DNA of 64,000 nucleotides from Simmondsia chinensis (lineage: Eukaryota > Streptophyta > Magnoliopsida > Caryophyllales > Simmondsiaceae). Both the position numbers and the translations under genes were made by a program. This document shows positions 33,329 to 44,095 of this stretch, piece by piece. Position 1 is the first letter of the stretch. Each line of letters starts with the position of its first letter. The stretch is taken from the NCBI GenBank assembly GCA_018398585.1, contig JAGTTD010000022.1, positions 3,003,501 to 3,067,500 of the forward strand, given 5' to 3'. The notes beneath the pieces are model-generated. The model saw only the letters and a list, made by a program, of their open reading frames with translations. It ran no database searches and was not told where the DNA came from.

Positions 33329-34351
33329 ATGGGTTCTGAGTTGCAAAATGTTGCCGCAGTCACTGAATATTGGTTGTATGATCAGCAATTATTCCGAATT
33401 GATATGTTTCTTGAAAAATTGGAGGTACTTCTCAGTAGTCAACATGTTGGGCAATCAACATATGAACTAAAACAGGTTGGTATGGATTTGATGTTACAAA
33501 AAATTGAATCTCAGGACAAAAAAATCGGTATTATTGTTTACATCAAAAATTTTCAATTTTGGGAAGACGAAAGGTTGGAGCATGTCAAAGAATGGAGGGA
33601 CAGAGCTTATGCTAATATAGATAAATTGATGGAAAATATGATTGCCATCCAAGAAAATCAGCCTCAACCCACAAATCAAGATCAAAAAAATCAACCAAGA
33701 AGTCCCCAATCACAACCAAAACATGAGTTTCTTTCACTTGTCCTAAGTTTGGAAAAGGATGTTGAAGAAACTCATGTAGGTGTCCAAGATTTGGGAGAAA
33801 TCCAAATGCTTAAATTGTCTCCAACCATTCCTAGTGAAATGCCTGAATCCATTAGAGAGTACATAGAAGAGAAATATCTTTTGCCAAGATTGGACCCTGA
33901 TGAATTCTCTCTGGACAAAGCTGGCAGAGGCTAGGACTTTGATTGGCTTGGTAAGGCTAAAATACCACTGGAACCAACATTACCTCAGTCAATTGCTGTT
34001 ACTGCATGGGAATTGCCATTTAGTCATTCAAAAGAGGAGGCACATCAAGGAATGTGGGAGTCTTGGGCTACTAATGGAGGCAGTGAACATATCGCAGAGC
34101 ATTTTCTTGAACTTTTTCTTGTTATGGTACTAGATTTCACTTTTGAATTAGAAGCGTTCCAAAAGGAGGCTATCTACTATCTTGACAAGGGGAAGTCTGC
34201 TTTTGTGACTGCATTACTCCTTGAATTTAGTGCTAAGGCTGCAAAAAACTTCAAGAGGAGGAAGAAAAGGAAAAAAAAAAGAAAAGAAAAGAAGATCAAC
34301 CAAGTTTGTATAATGTCGCAGTTGGTTGTTCATGATCGTGAAACCCGGTGA
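33329..34351 (+). pseudogene. Gag-like N-terminus fused to two captured SKI2 helicase segments
   Basis: One frame of 341 codons with a single TAG at 33932-33934. Residues 1 to about 155 start MGSELQNVAAV and are Gln/Lys-rich and gag-like, with no match I can name. From about residue 165 it reads ESIREYIEEKYLLPRLDPDE, then the TAG, then DFDWLGKAKIPLEPTLPQS and AWELPF. This matches the N-terminal region of plant SKI2 (DExH11), where a conserved Trp stands at the stop position (a one-base TGG to TAG change). Then GGSEHIAEHF and FELEAFQKEAIYYLDKGKSA match the start of the helicase core. The SKI2 match ends just before the Walker A motif. The C-terminus is a Lys/Arg-rich tail. The intervening part of SKI2, roughly 200 residues, is absent. 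No helicase activity is expected. Homology was recognised from memory and not searched. Confidence 0.75.
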
Positions 34352-34436
34352 TTTGAAAAAGTGAAGACAATCCTTAAGGTCAAGGATTAACTTTTTTTTT
34401 GGGGGGGGGGGGGGGGGGGGGGGGGGTTGGGTTTAA

Positions 34437-34829
34437 TGTTGTGTACCTAGGGATTAGGTTAAATTCCCAATAAAATAGATTTAGAAGTTAAAATACCTAA
34501 CTAGCTTTTAAATGGCATTTTGGCGGGAAAATCGGTTAGGAGCTGTTGGCTATTTTGGCTCGCTATGATTGTTTTCAGATTTTACCAAATTTTTTGTAAT
34601 TTTGATAAGTTGTTTCCCTCTTCCCTCATCCCTCAAGTCTATATAAAGGGGTGTTATGGCATGTATTGATTAATTTTGATGATAATAAGAATTTACAATT
34701 TTAATTTCTCCCTTACTTTCTTCTTCAATTTTCTAATTCTCCCTTAATTCTCTTCTTCTCCTCCCTCTTTCTCTACAATTCACTAGGATTTACAAGTTAT
34801 GATCCAAGATTAAGTGTTGGGTCATAACA
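34437..34829 (+). repeat. 3' LTR of the nested element
   Basis: Second LTR copy, ending GTCATAACA at 34829. It is followed by TAGAG and then by Copia-3 leader sequence (caccaccaccaccagcgg). Confidence 0.9.
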
Positions 34830-35025
34830 TAGAGCACCACCACCACCAGCGGTCACCCTCAACCGCATTGACCGTCGTCCTCTGTTCGACCGTGTCACCT
34901 TCATCGCCGTTGTTCCCTCTCTTCGGCAACCCCGCCTCTGTTCTCGATTCTTTCTCTCTCTAAATTCGGTGGTCCTAATTCCGATGCTCTCTCTCTTCTC
35001 CTCCTCAATTGGTTAGGGCTTCTCC

Positions 35026-36200
35026 ATGGCAGTAAGGGAATCAATCTCCCAAACCAGCAATCTTTGGCTATGTCCTCCCCTGCTCATCCCGCCAGCAACG
35101 CCATCCCTCGTCGCTCCGGTCTCCTTCTCCAACCGCTCGTCAGTGGCTCTCCCCTTCTTCAGCACGGTTCTTGCACCTCTACCGACATCCGTGCCCACTT
35201 CGGGCACTGGTGATCGTCTTTCCCAATTTACAGCCCTAGATTCTACTCCTTAACCCCCGATGTCTACACCCATGGCTGATTTTAGTCCAAATACACCTCC
35301 TATATCGCCTTCCTTATCCTCATATCTTCCCTCTCTACCTCCTTCTCTACGTCCACCGTTACTAAGCTTGTTACCGTCAAATTAGAGCAACCACTAACTA
35401 CTCTGCCTGTTGTGACAAATATCCATGATTTTTCGAGCACCCTGACTGATGGGATTTGTTGATGTTACCCTCCCTTGTCCGTCTCCCTATCTCCTGCATA
35501 TTGATGGCTCATCTATTCTGAATCCTGATTACACCTCCTGGACGTGTACTGATCAAAGTATTAGCTCTTGTATTGCAACTACCCTTGTCCGGTCTGTCCT
35601 CTATGATGTCATCCGTCAAACCACTTCCAAAGATATGTGGGGCGCTCTCAATAAACGCTTCCGTGATCATTCCCTTGCCAAGGAATTCGACCTACGTAAC
35701 CAACTAGCCTATCTTTGCAGAGACAACGAAACAATGGAGGCCTACCTTTTTGAACTTAAATCCATTGCTGATGATCTTGCTACCATTGACTCCCCTATCT
35801 CCAATAGGGAGCTTCTTCATTATGCACTATTTGGTCTTCCTCCTGAATATGACACCTATGGTACTCTCATACGCCATTACCCAATCAATCTCACATTTGA
35901 AGACTTAAAGACGTTCCTCCTTAATGAAGAAGCCGTTTATGCTCGAATCTAGAATCGACAACCATCTGAAGCTTCTCACGCACTAGTGGCTCATGGACAA
36001 TCCCTTGATACATCTGGTAGTGGTCGAGGTCGTGGTAGAGGTGGTCGAGGTAATCGTAACAATTATCGTTGTGGGAAATCTGGTGGGCAACATAATGGGG
36101 GTGCTGGTCAATCTGCAATGGGGGGTATGGTCAGCCACCCCCTACGCCTAGTCATGGGAACTGGGTCTCTAGCTTTGCTCCTCCACACTAAAATCCAATG
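35026..36200 (+). pseudogene. Copia-3 gag remnant
   Basis: The proline/serine-rich N-terminus (35026-35253) is out of frame with the main gag frame at 35449-35952. That frame has NPDYTSWTCTDQSI, ALNKRFRDHSLAKEFDLR, ETMEAYLFELKSIADDL and LLHYALFGLPPEYD, a copia gag core. A TAG at 35950 cuts it off from the Gly/Arg-rich tail at 35986-36080 (SGRGRGRGGRGNRNNYRCG), which keeps only part of a zinc knuckle. It is similar to Copia-1 gag but less deleted. Confidence 0.85.
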
Positions 36201-36299
36201 GTAAGACCTTCAGGTAACTTTTCTCGTCAATTTTGTGATAGTATGTTGGGACCCGGACCAAGTTCCCATAAGATTTGCCAACAATTTGGGTGCACTGCT

Positions 36300-37866
36300 C
36301 TTCAAGGCCCTCATTGCTACTCTCAACTAGATATTTCCTCGTCTCTATCTGTTATGTCTGTTACTGAGCCTGACTACACGTGGTACCCTGATTCTGGGGC
36401 ATCTAACCATTATGAATTCCAACTCAAGTATCCTTCTTAACTCATGCCCGTACTTAGGATCTCACTCTATTTTAGTTGGTAATGGGTCATTACTACCTGT
36501 TAAACATGTTGGTTCATCTATCATACCCATTGCAACTCGTCCTTTACACTTGTCTAATGTTTTCCATGTGCCACAACTTACTTTATGTTAAACAACTGTG
36601 TCGTGGTAATAATTGCACTATTGAATTTGACTCTGACTCTTTTTGTGTTAAGGACAAGGCAACGGGGACACCTTTACTTCATATGCACACTAATGGGACG
36701 TTATATGGCTCCTCCCCACATCACATTGGATTAGTTGCCCATTCGGTACCCACTGACACTTGGAATAGACGATTAGAACATAGAGGAAAAACAATTTTGG
36801 ATGTTTTACATAAACGTTGTTTAGTTTCTTTTAATAGATCCGCTCTTGGACATTGTTAACTAGGTTGTTTAGGGAAATCTCATCGTTTATCTTTTGATCA
36901 TGTGATGCATACATGTACTCGTCCTTTACAGTTATTACATTCTGACGTTTGGCAAGCCCCCATCTCCCCTAACTCTGAGTACAAATATTATGTTCTTTTT
37001 ATTGATGATTTTTCATGCTTTACTTGGTTGTATCCGATGCGTGGGAAAGATAAAGTTTACAACTTGTTTTCTAATTTCAAAACACCTGTTGAAAATTAAT
37101 TTAATTGTAAAATTAAATGTTTTCGGAGTAACGGTGGTCGTGAGTTCGACAATAGAAAAATGGCTGCCCTATGTCGTTCCCTTGGCATCCACTTTCTTCT
37201 TTCCTGTTTTGGTACTCCACAACAAAATGGAGTAGCGAAACGCAACTATCAGCATATTAGTGAAATGGTGCAAAAGCTACTTTTTCAAGCTCATTTACCT
37301 GCAAAATTTTGGGTTGATGTGGCATGTACGGCCTGTTTTATTATTAATTGACTTCCCACACCACTTTTAACTAATGTTTCTCCTTTTGAAAGGTTGTTTT
37401 ACATTGTTCCCAACTACTCCGCTTTTCACGTTTTTGGGTGTGCATGCTACCCTAACATCACACCCTGCACCGCTCATAAATTGGCTGCTCGAGCTATTCC
37501 ATGCATTTTTTAGGATATGTTGCATGCTATAAAGTGTATCGATGTTTTGATCCTAAAATTAGTCGCATACAGGTTAGTCGCAATGTTCACTTCGTTGAAA
37601 ATTTATTTCCCTATTCGTCTATCATATCAAGAGTCACATATTCTTTTGACTCTTCTCCCATAACATATGAGGTCCCTCTTATGATAACCGTCTCGGGTCC
37701 CCCTTCCCTAGGTTCCACTCATGCACGGCCTCATAGTGAGACTAACCACATCACACACCTTACTCATGTGGTCCCAGCTAGCCTCCCTAGGTCCTGCACC
37801 TCTTCCATTCAGTCTGATTCGGACTTAGTCATCAATCCCATGTCGCCAACCCCTTACCTTTGCTAG
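36300..37866 (+). pseudogene. Copia-3 protease and integrase remnant
   Basis: The protease active site WYPDSGASNH is visible at about 36382-36412, so the DSG triad is retained, but a stop follows at 36440. Pre-integrase has WNRRLEHRGKTILD with the expected HRLGH altered. The integrase core starts near 36902 with YYVLFIDDFSCFTWLY (catalytic D). It continues in other frames through [15 protein letters not shown] (about 37212-37255), where the expected catalytic Glu of VAER is Lys (VAKR). Frames change at least four times. Confidence 0.82.
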
Positions 37867-38079
37867 GAGAGTTGTCTAGTGCACACTCTAACACATCACA
37901 AGCACTTTTCTCATCTCGATCTCCCCGTGATACTGTTCCACCCTCACCAGAGGTAACCCCACCGCCGCTCACTAATGTGCATCCTATGCGTACTCGTCTC
38001 AAAATGGTAATCAAAAACCAAAATATATCTTGTCCTTATCTACAATTACGGTAGTACAAGAGCGCGCATGCTTTTCTCA

Positions 38080-39660
38080 AGCTGTTAAGAATCCTTAGTA
38101 GCAAGAGGCAATGGCTAAGGAGTTCAATGCTCTTTTACAAAATCAAACGTGGGATCTTGTTCCGCCTACTTCAAATCAAAATGTAGTTGGCAGCACGTGG
38201 AAATACATGGTTAAGTATAAGGCAGATGGTTCTGTTGAATTGTTTAAGGCTAGGCTCGTTGCTCAGGGATTCCATCAAAGGGAAGGTATTGACTACTTTG
38301 AGACCTTTAGTGCTATGGTCAAACCTACAACTGTTCGTTTCATTCCCTCTTTAGCTATCACATATAACTGGTCTATATGCCAACTTGATGTCAAAAACGC
38401 GTTTTTTACATGGTCATCTCACTGAGGAGGTGTACATGAAACAACCTCAAGGTTTTGTTCATCCTAGATTTTCTAACTATGTTTCTCGTCTTCGTAAGGC
38501 ATTGTATGGACTTAAACAGGCTCCGGAGTGTGGTTTCATCCGTTTAGTACTTTTCTCCTTAGTCAAGGTTTCCACTGTAGTCATGCTAACCCATCTTTGT
38601 TTGTTTTTCGCTCATCTTATGATCTTGTTTGTCTGCTTTTGTATGTTGATGAAATTATTTTTACTGGCTCTAGCACTAACTTGCTCATATCTATCATTAA
38701 AATATTTTCACACCAATTTTCTATGAAAGATCTTGGTCCTCTTTACTATTTTCTTGGTATTGAGGCCAAACAGAGTGTTAATTGGCTGTTTTTAACTCAA
38801 CATAAATACACAATTGTTCTCTTACTTAAACATGATATGCGTGACTCTAAACCTGTTCAAACTCCCCTACCATCTTGAGTCCAACTATCCCAAACTGAAG
38901 GTTACTTGCTGATCCTACTGAGTATCTTAGTACTGTAAGTGCACTCCAATACTTAACTATGACTATGCCTGATATCTGTTATGCAGTTAATCGTATTTTC
39001 CAGTTTATGCATGCTCCCAAGTCTTCTCATTGGCAGATGGTTAAGCGGATTCTTCGCTACCTCATGCTCACACATTGATCATGGCCTTACCATCCAACCA
39101 GGCTCTTATACCAGGATCATAGCATATGCTGATGCTGATTGGGGTAGTTGTCTAGATACTAGACGGTCTAGTACTGGTTATGCCCTCGTCCTCATACCTA
39201 ATTTTATTTCTTGGCCAGCAAAGAAGCAACATACTACTATTGCTGAATCAACTACCGAGTCCGTGTATCGGGTAGTGGCCAATGCTGTTGCCGAAAGTGA
39301 CTGGTTGCGCTACATCACGCGTGATCTTGATATTCGCCTTTCAGGTCCAATCATTCTTTATTGTGACAATGTCTCTACTACGTATCTTCTCTAATGACCG
39401 CACCAAACATGTTGATGTTGACTATCACTATGTTCGTGAGAAAGTTCTCTCCAAAGATACGTAGTGATGTTGACTATCACTACGTATCTTCAGGTTTGTT
39501 ACAATCCTACTAACAAGCAAGTTGCAAATATCTTCACAAAGAGACTTTCCTTAGATTGCTTCCGCACTCGTAAAGCCAATCTGCACGTTGGTCTCTCCAA
39601 AGAGACTTTCCTCAGATCACTTCCGCACTCGTAAAGCCAATCTGCACGTTGGTCCCCCCG
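38080..39660 (+). pseudogene. Copia-3 reverse transcriptase and RNase H remnant
   Basis: RT frames: 38111-38425 ([29 protein letters not shown]), 38385-38520 ([23 protein letters not shown]) and 38528-38878, where the catalytic motif reads YVDEI in place of YVDD. RNase H is at 39115-39394 with YADADWGSCLDTRRSSTGY and STTESVYRV. Past 39394 the end is scrambled by local duplications. Several stops and frameshifts; not functional. Confidence 0.85.
39410..39660 (+). repeat. Local tandem duplications at the Copia-3 RNase H end
   Basis: GATGTTGACTATCACTA occurs at about 39413 and again near 39467, with a mirrored aagatacgtagtgatg/cactacgtatctt around it. A unit of about 62 bp (ctccaaagagactttcc to cacgttggtc) is repeated head to tail at about 39536-39597 and 39598-39658. 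These duplications lie just upstream of the polypurine tract. Confidence 0.7.
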
Positions 39661-39677
39661 TTCAGATTGAGGGGGCG

Positions 39678-39828
39678 TATTAGGATATAATATATTTGTG
39701 TGTTATTTATCCTTATTTATCTTTTACTTATAGTCCTACCTGGACACTATCTTGTGCATTCTCCCTCTCCCATAAATATAAGCCTGGGCTACCATATTAA
39801 GCACGCCACTCAATCGTAGGGTTTCACA
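39678..39828 (+). repeat. 3' LTR of Copia-3
   Basis: Second LTR copy; differs from the 5' LTR by an extra tatttatcctt-like stretch and substitutions. Followed by ATTAA. Confidence 0.9.
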
Positions 39829-39982
39829 ATTAAAAATTGGGATGTCACATACATTTTAACCAACAGTTCCCATATATATTGTCTAAAATGAAATTAAAAG
39901 TATAGAGGCTATTTAAATTTGATCAATAATTCGAAGGTGTATATAATATTTATATCGTATATAATATAATATAACATATATA

Positions 39983-42905
39983 TTTTTTTTTAATATGGTA
40001 AAACCCGAGAAATGTGCTTCAGCGTCCACTCCTTAAAGAGGGGCATCTTGAAGCTTCGGCTATTGAAATGAGAAGGAGGGATCTAGTTGGCTCCTTGATA
40101 TGTAGCTGGAACCCTGTCATCCCGAATCCTTCACTAGCCATGAAGTCTGCTGATCTGTTTGCCTCGCGGAAAACATGGGAGAATTTTATACTGGAAGCTC
40201 TACCCGCGAGGGTCCGGATATCCTCTCTGATTGTTCTGATATCCCTGGGCAGAGTACTCATCATTCAAGGTTTTAATGACCACCTCATTATCCCCTTCAA
40301 CAATAATCCGAGTGGCGCCCATAGACATGGCCTCGCAGAGGCCATCACGCGCTGCAACGGCTTCCGCCACAATGACTGGGGCGTTGCCCAGCTTTGTGGT
40401 TCCGCATCTGACAATTTGACCATTATGGTCCCTGATGACAAAACCAGACGCAGCCTGAGTTCCTCTCTTTGCTCCATCAAAGTTGATCTTAAGCCATCAT
40501 GTTGCCAGAGGGGCCTAGGTTATCCATCTATACCTGATCCATGCTGAGGTTCTGTCGTGGTTATGGTCGACATTGTTTTCATCGATTTTTGCTCTGCATA
40601 ACCAATCTAAGCTCATAGTTTTGGCTCGGTTGAGGGTCTAGGCTGGGGAGGGATTCTCCTTTCTAAATATCACGGTGTTTCTGTCTTTCCAGATTTGCCA
40701 ACATACAACCACGAATTTCTCAATGTCTTTGTTTTTCCTTCTTGCTCTAAGTTCCTCCCTTAGATCCAACCTCGACGGTAGGGCAGGGATCCACTAGGAT
40801 ATGGCCGCCGTGTCCCAGACTTGCTTCGAGCGAGGGCACCTAAGGAATAAGTGCGACACATTCTCGCAGTTACTTTTGCACCATGTGCACGTGTCGTCCC
40901 AATCCGGAAGGCGTTTCTTCATCTGGCTTCCTATTGCCAAATATCCGTTAAGGGCTTGCCACAGGAATATCTTGATTTTCGGTTGGAGATCCAGGTTCCA
41001 AATCCACCGGAACTCCCAACCATTTTCTGTCCTTCCAGCTCACGTTGTGAGCTAGCCAGGTTGCCGATTTCACACTAAAGTCACCCGAGCTAGTGTAACC
41101 CCACCCCAATTGGTCCTCCGCCCAGGTGTGAGGGATAGGGACTCCCATGATGGCGTTAAGGGTCTCATGAGAGACCAGATCACTCAAACATTCGCGGTTC
41201 CATCCCCCATTAGTTATCACCTCTGCTACATTAAGGGATGGGTCCACCCCGTCTAAGTTTTCACCCTGTCCCTCGATCAGAGGAGCCTTTGCCACCCACC
41301 AGTCCTTCCAAAAGTTTATCTGGTTTCCATTGCCAACTCTCCACTTTAAGCCTTTGTGAAGGATTTGTTTAATTGACAGGATGCCCTTCCATGCAGGTGA
41401 GTCCGTAGATTTTGCCTTGTACTCAAAGAGCGATTCTTTTTTTAGGTACCATTCCTTGATGAATTTGATCCACAGGTTGTCCTCGTTCATCAGGATCCGC
41501 CATCCCAGTTTGCAGAGGAACGCCTGGTTAACAGATTCCAATTTTCGCAGACCCAGTCCCCCGGCCTCTTTTTGCCGGCAAATGGAGTTCCACGCTGCAA
41601 GAATGATTCCATTCTTTCCTGTCTTATTCCAGAAGAACCGTCTGCTTACAGTGTCTCCCTGTTTACAAACTTTTTTGGGGAGCTTAAAGCATTGCATCAC
41701 ATGGCTTGGCAAAGATTCAACTGAGGCTTGAATCAACGTGGCTCGCCCCGCCTTAGAGAGGGAGCCAGCTTTCCACCGAGAAACTGTATTCTCCATTTTG
41801 GAGATCAAGTCTCCCGCAACTTGAGATAAGAATCTTCCTGTTCCGAAGTTGCATCCTAGGTCTCGTCCCAGTGCCGAGTCGCCTGGGATGCCTCGGATGT
41901 CGGAGATACGTTGTTTTTGGCTCCTATCCATATTGGAGGAGAAGACAGCTGCAGACTTTGCACGATTTACCCGAAGTCCCGAGTCTTCACAGAAACGGCT
42001 CACCGTCCTGTTCAAGCGTTGGGCGACTTCAACCTTTGCTTCACAGAAGAGAAGACAATCATCAGCAAAGAATAAGCATGGGATTGGACTGATTCCCCTT
42101 GCCAGCTTGATTGTTGTTCCTGACTTCTTTTCTTTACAGATATCCTGGAGGTTAGTAGCTAATACTTCCATACATAATATGAACAAATATGGTGATAGGA
42201 GGTCACCTTGCCGAAGTCCTCCGGAGGGGGCAAACCATCCAATAGGTTTATCTTCAATCAAAATAGAGAAAGATGTTGATGAAACACATTCCATAATCCA
42301 GGACACCCATTTGTCATGGAAGCCTATTTGTTGTAAGATGCATTTCAGGAAGCCCCATTCCACTCCATCATTTGCCTTTTCCATGTCTAGTTTTGCCGTT
42401 ACCCAATCAGACGTACCTTTTTTCTTCTTGAAGGTAGCAAGGACGTTATGGGCGATGAGAATATTATCCTGAATATTTCGTCCTGGGACAAAGGCAGCCT
42501 GCTATTGAGAAATAAGCTCGGGCATTAGAGATTTCATTCTGTTGACAAGGACCTTGGCAATGATTTTGTAAAGTACATTGCAAAGGCTGATCGGTCGAAA
42601 TTGGTTTACAGTTTGAGGCGCATCCACTTTTGGGATGAGGGTAATAAAGATATGGTTGATCTCCCGCAAGAGGGATCCACCCTTAAGGGTAGCCCTAATA
42701 GCGTTACATATATCTTTGCCAATAATATCCCAATAGTTCTAGAAGAAAAAGGCCAAAAACCCGTCCGGCCCAGGGGTTTTGTGGGGGTTCATGACAAAGA
42801 TCGCTTCTGAGATTTCCGACACGTATAGTAGGGATTGAAACTTTGGAGGGTAAGGAGTAAACGAGTTCCGACGCGTAGACTCATGAATTGGCGTTCAGTT
42901 TGCCA
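39983..42905 (-). mobile_element. LINE-B: 5'-truncated L1-type LINE
   Basis: Minus-strand RT, zf-RVT and RNase H domains end near a T-run at 39983-39991 (poly-A on the element strand). The endonuclease and ORF1 are missing, as homology begins inside the RT at about 42900-42830. 5' truncation is typical of target-primed reverse transcription. No clear TSD was found. Confidence 0.85.
40010..42850 (-). pseudogene. LINE-B ORF2 remnant (RT, zf-RVT, RNase H)
   Basis: From about 42830 downward: NPHKTPGPDGF, then FRPISLCNVLYKIIAKVL and KLDMEKANDGVEW. The frame at 42384-40948 (478 codons) is open and holds GLRQGDLLSPYLFILCME, the catalytic LFFADDCLLF, and ending RT/zf-RVT blocks with WRILMNEDNLWIKFI and WRVGNGNQINFWKDWW. 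A shifted frame continues through zf-RVT. RNase H is at about 40510-40200 with INFDGAKRG, GFVIRDHNGQIV and AEAVAARDGL. Stops upstream of 42384 and after 40948 break it. The 478-codon frame keeps the catalytic residues, so this is the least decayed LINE frame here. Confidence 0.85.
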
Positions 42906-42964
42906 CTTCAGACTTGTGTCCCCCTCTTATGTACCTGCCATTATGAAACGCGGTTTCTACTTAA

Positions 42965-44095
42965 CATCACAAAAATTTGAAAAATTATTACTTAAAAATC
43001 TGAAAGTTTAAGTATTTATTATTTATATATTTTAATATATATAATAAGATATTTTGAATTTGAGACATTTTATTATTTATGTACCCTAAGTTTTAAAATT
43101 TTCTCAATAAGGAATCCTTTTGTCAAAAATTTGATAAATTTTAGTTAGAAAATACTAAAATTGAATATGGTTTCAACAAGGGTTATTTATATTTTAGTAC
43201 CCTAATATTTTTTTGAAATAATAAAAAGGATATTGACCTTTTTGAATTATTAAAAAGGCCCTTGAGTTTTTGTCGTATTAATAAAAAGACCCTTCTCAAG
43301 TATGTGGATGTCATTTTCCATCGACAGAGCTAACATGGTTACTTTTTTTTGTTAATATTATAATAAAATGACGCAAAGTACACTTCAACACCCTTATTCT
43401 TACTTTATAAAAACAAAATTCGAGATGTTGTATTATATAAAAGCTATCTATTCTCACTTAATTTATTTCAAAATATGGTTATTAAAAAGTACTTTTGTCA
43501 TTTTATTATAGCATTAATGAAACTGTAGCTGTCAAGTCGGCTCTGTCAACTAAAAATGACATTATCATGTAGGAGAGGAGTCTTTTTATTAATACGATAA
43601 AAATTTAGGGGCATTTTTATTAGTATGGCAAAAACTTAAGGGCCTTTTTATTAATTTGAAAAGATCAAGGTCTTTTTTATTATTTCTAAAAACGTCAGAG
43701 TACTAAAATGTAAATAATCCTTTCAACAATCAATAAGTATCTTAATTATAATTTGATAATTTTTTGCCAAAAATACGAAAATGATACATAATTATGAAAA
43801 TTTTTAGATTGGTGTACACCAACATTCGGTGAATATTTTATCATAATTTGTTGAATTTTTTGGAAACATTGGTACTAAATTAAATATATTATCATAATTA
43901 TGTATTATATCAACCTTTTTTTGTATAAAATTGATCAAACTCTTATAAAAATTTATCAAATTCTGTCATAAGGTATCTAAATGATAAAATATTCAAACCT
44001 CATGGTACCCCTTTTGAATATATTGAAATGTCAGGGTATACCTAAGTAATAAATGTTCAAACCTCGCTTACCTAAATGATAATTTCCGCAAAAAA
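42965..44095. repeat. Foldback MITE, family F1 (copy c), interrupted
   Basis: The left arm (ttattacttaaaaatctgaa, taatatatataataagatat) pairs with the right arm (cctaagtaataaatgttc, ttacctaaatgataattt). A complete F2 MITE sits inside it. Confidence 0.55.
43180..43720. mobile_element. Foldback MITE, family F2, with 9-bp TSD (MULE-like)
   Basis: Ends GGGTTATTTATATTTTAGTAC and GGATTATTTACATTTTAGTAC (reverse strand) are near-identical, and the pairing continues through ataataaaaag..., attaataaaaag and tgatgtcattt/aaatgacattatcat. The exact 9-bp TSD TTTCAACAA flanks it (43171-43179 and 43721-43729). Length is 541 bp, with no ORF. A 9-bp TSD with long TIRs is the Mutator signature. Nested within an F1 element. 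Confidence 0.8.

Larger units (their letters stand above)
32869..34829 (+). mobile_element. Nested non-autonomous LTR element carrying SKI2-like gene pieces
   Basis: LTRs of 415 bp (32869-33283) and 393 bp (34437-34829) share the start TGTTGTGTACCTAGGG and the end GGGTCATA(A/G)CA. Flanks are TAGTG and TAGAG, a 5-bp TSD with one mismatch. A primer-binding site TTAGTATCAGAGC lies just after the 5' LTR at about 33286-33298. Before the 3' LTR is a run of about 27 G residues (34401-34427) in the polypurine position. The internal 1.15 kb has no protease, integrase or RT, so the element needs proteins from elsewhere. Its single frame (33329-34351) ends in sequence I recognise as plant SKI2 helicase. 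It is inserted in the Copia-3 leader and is younger than Copia-3. Confidence 0.88.
32582..39828 (+). mobile_element. Copia-3: Ty1/copia element with a nested LTR element
   Basis: LTRs of 142 bp (32582-32723) and 151 bp (39678-39828) start TATTAGGATATAATA. The primer-binding site TTGTATCAGAGC follows the 5' LTR. The purine tract attgagggggcg precedes the 3' LTR. Flanks are ATTAG and ATTAA, a 5-bp TSD with one mismatch. The gag and RT sequences and the LTR start resemble Copia-1. The leader is split at 32868 by a 1.96-kb non-autonomous LTR element. Coding regions are riddled with stops and frameshifts. Confidence 0.92.

Noticed and set aside
40014..40547. 177-codon plus-strand frame
   Set aside because: Lies opposite the RNase H region of LINE-B, which has recognisable motifs on the minus strand; this is its shadow.
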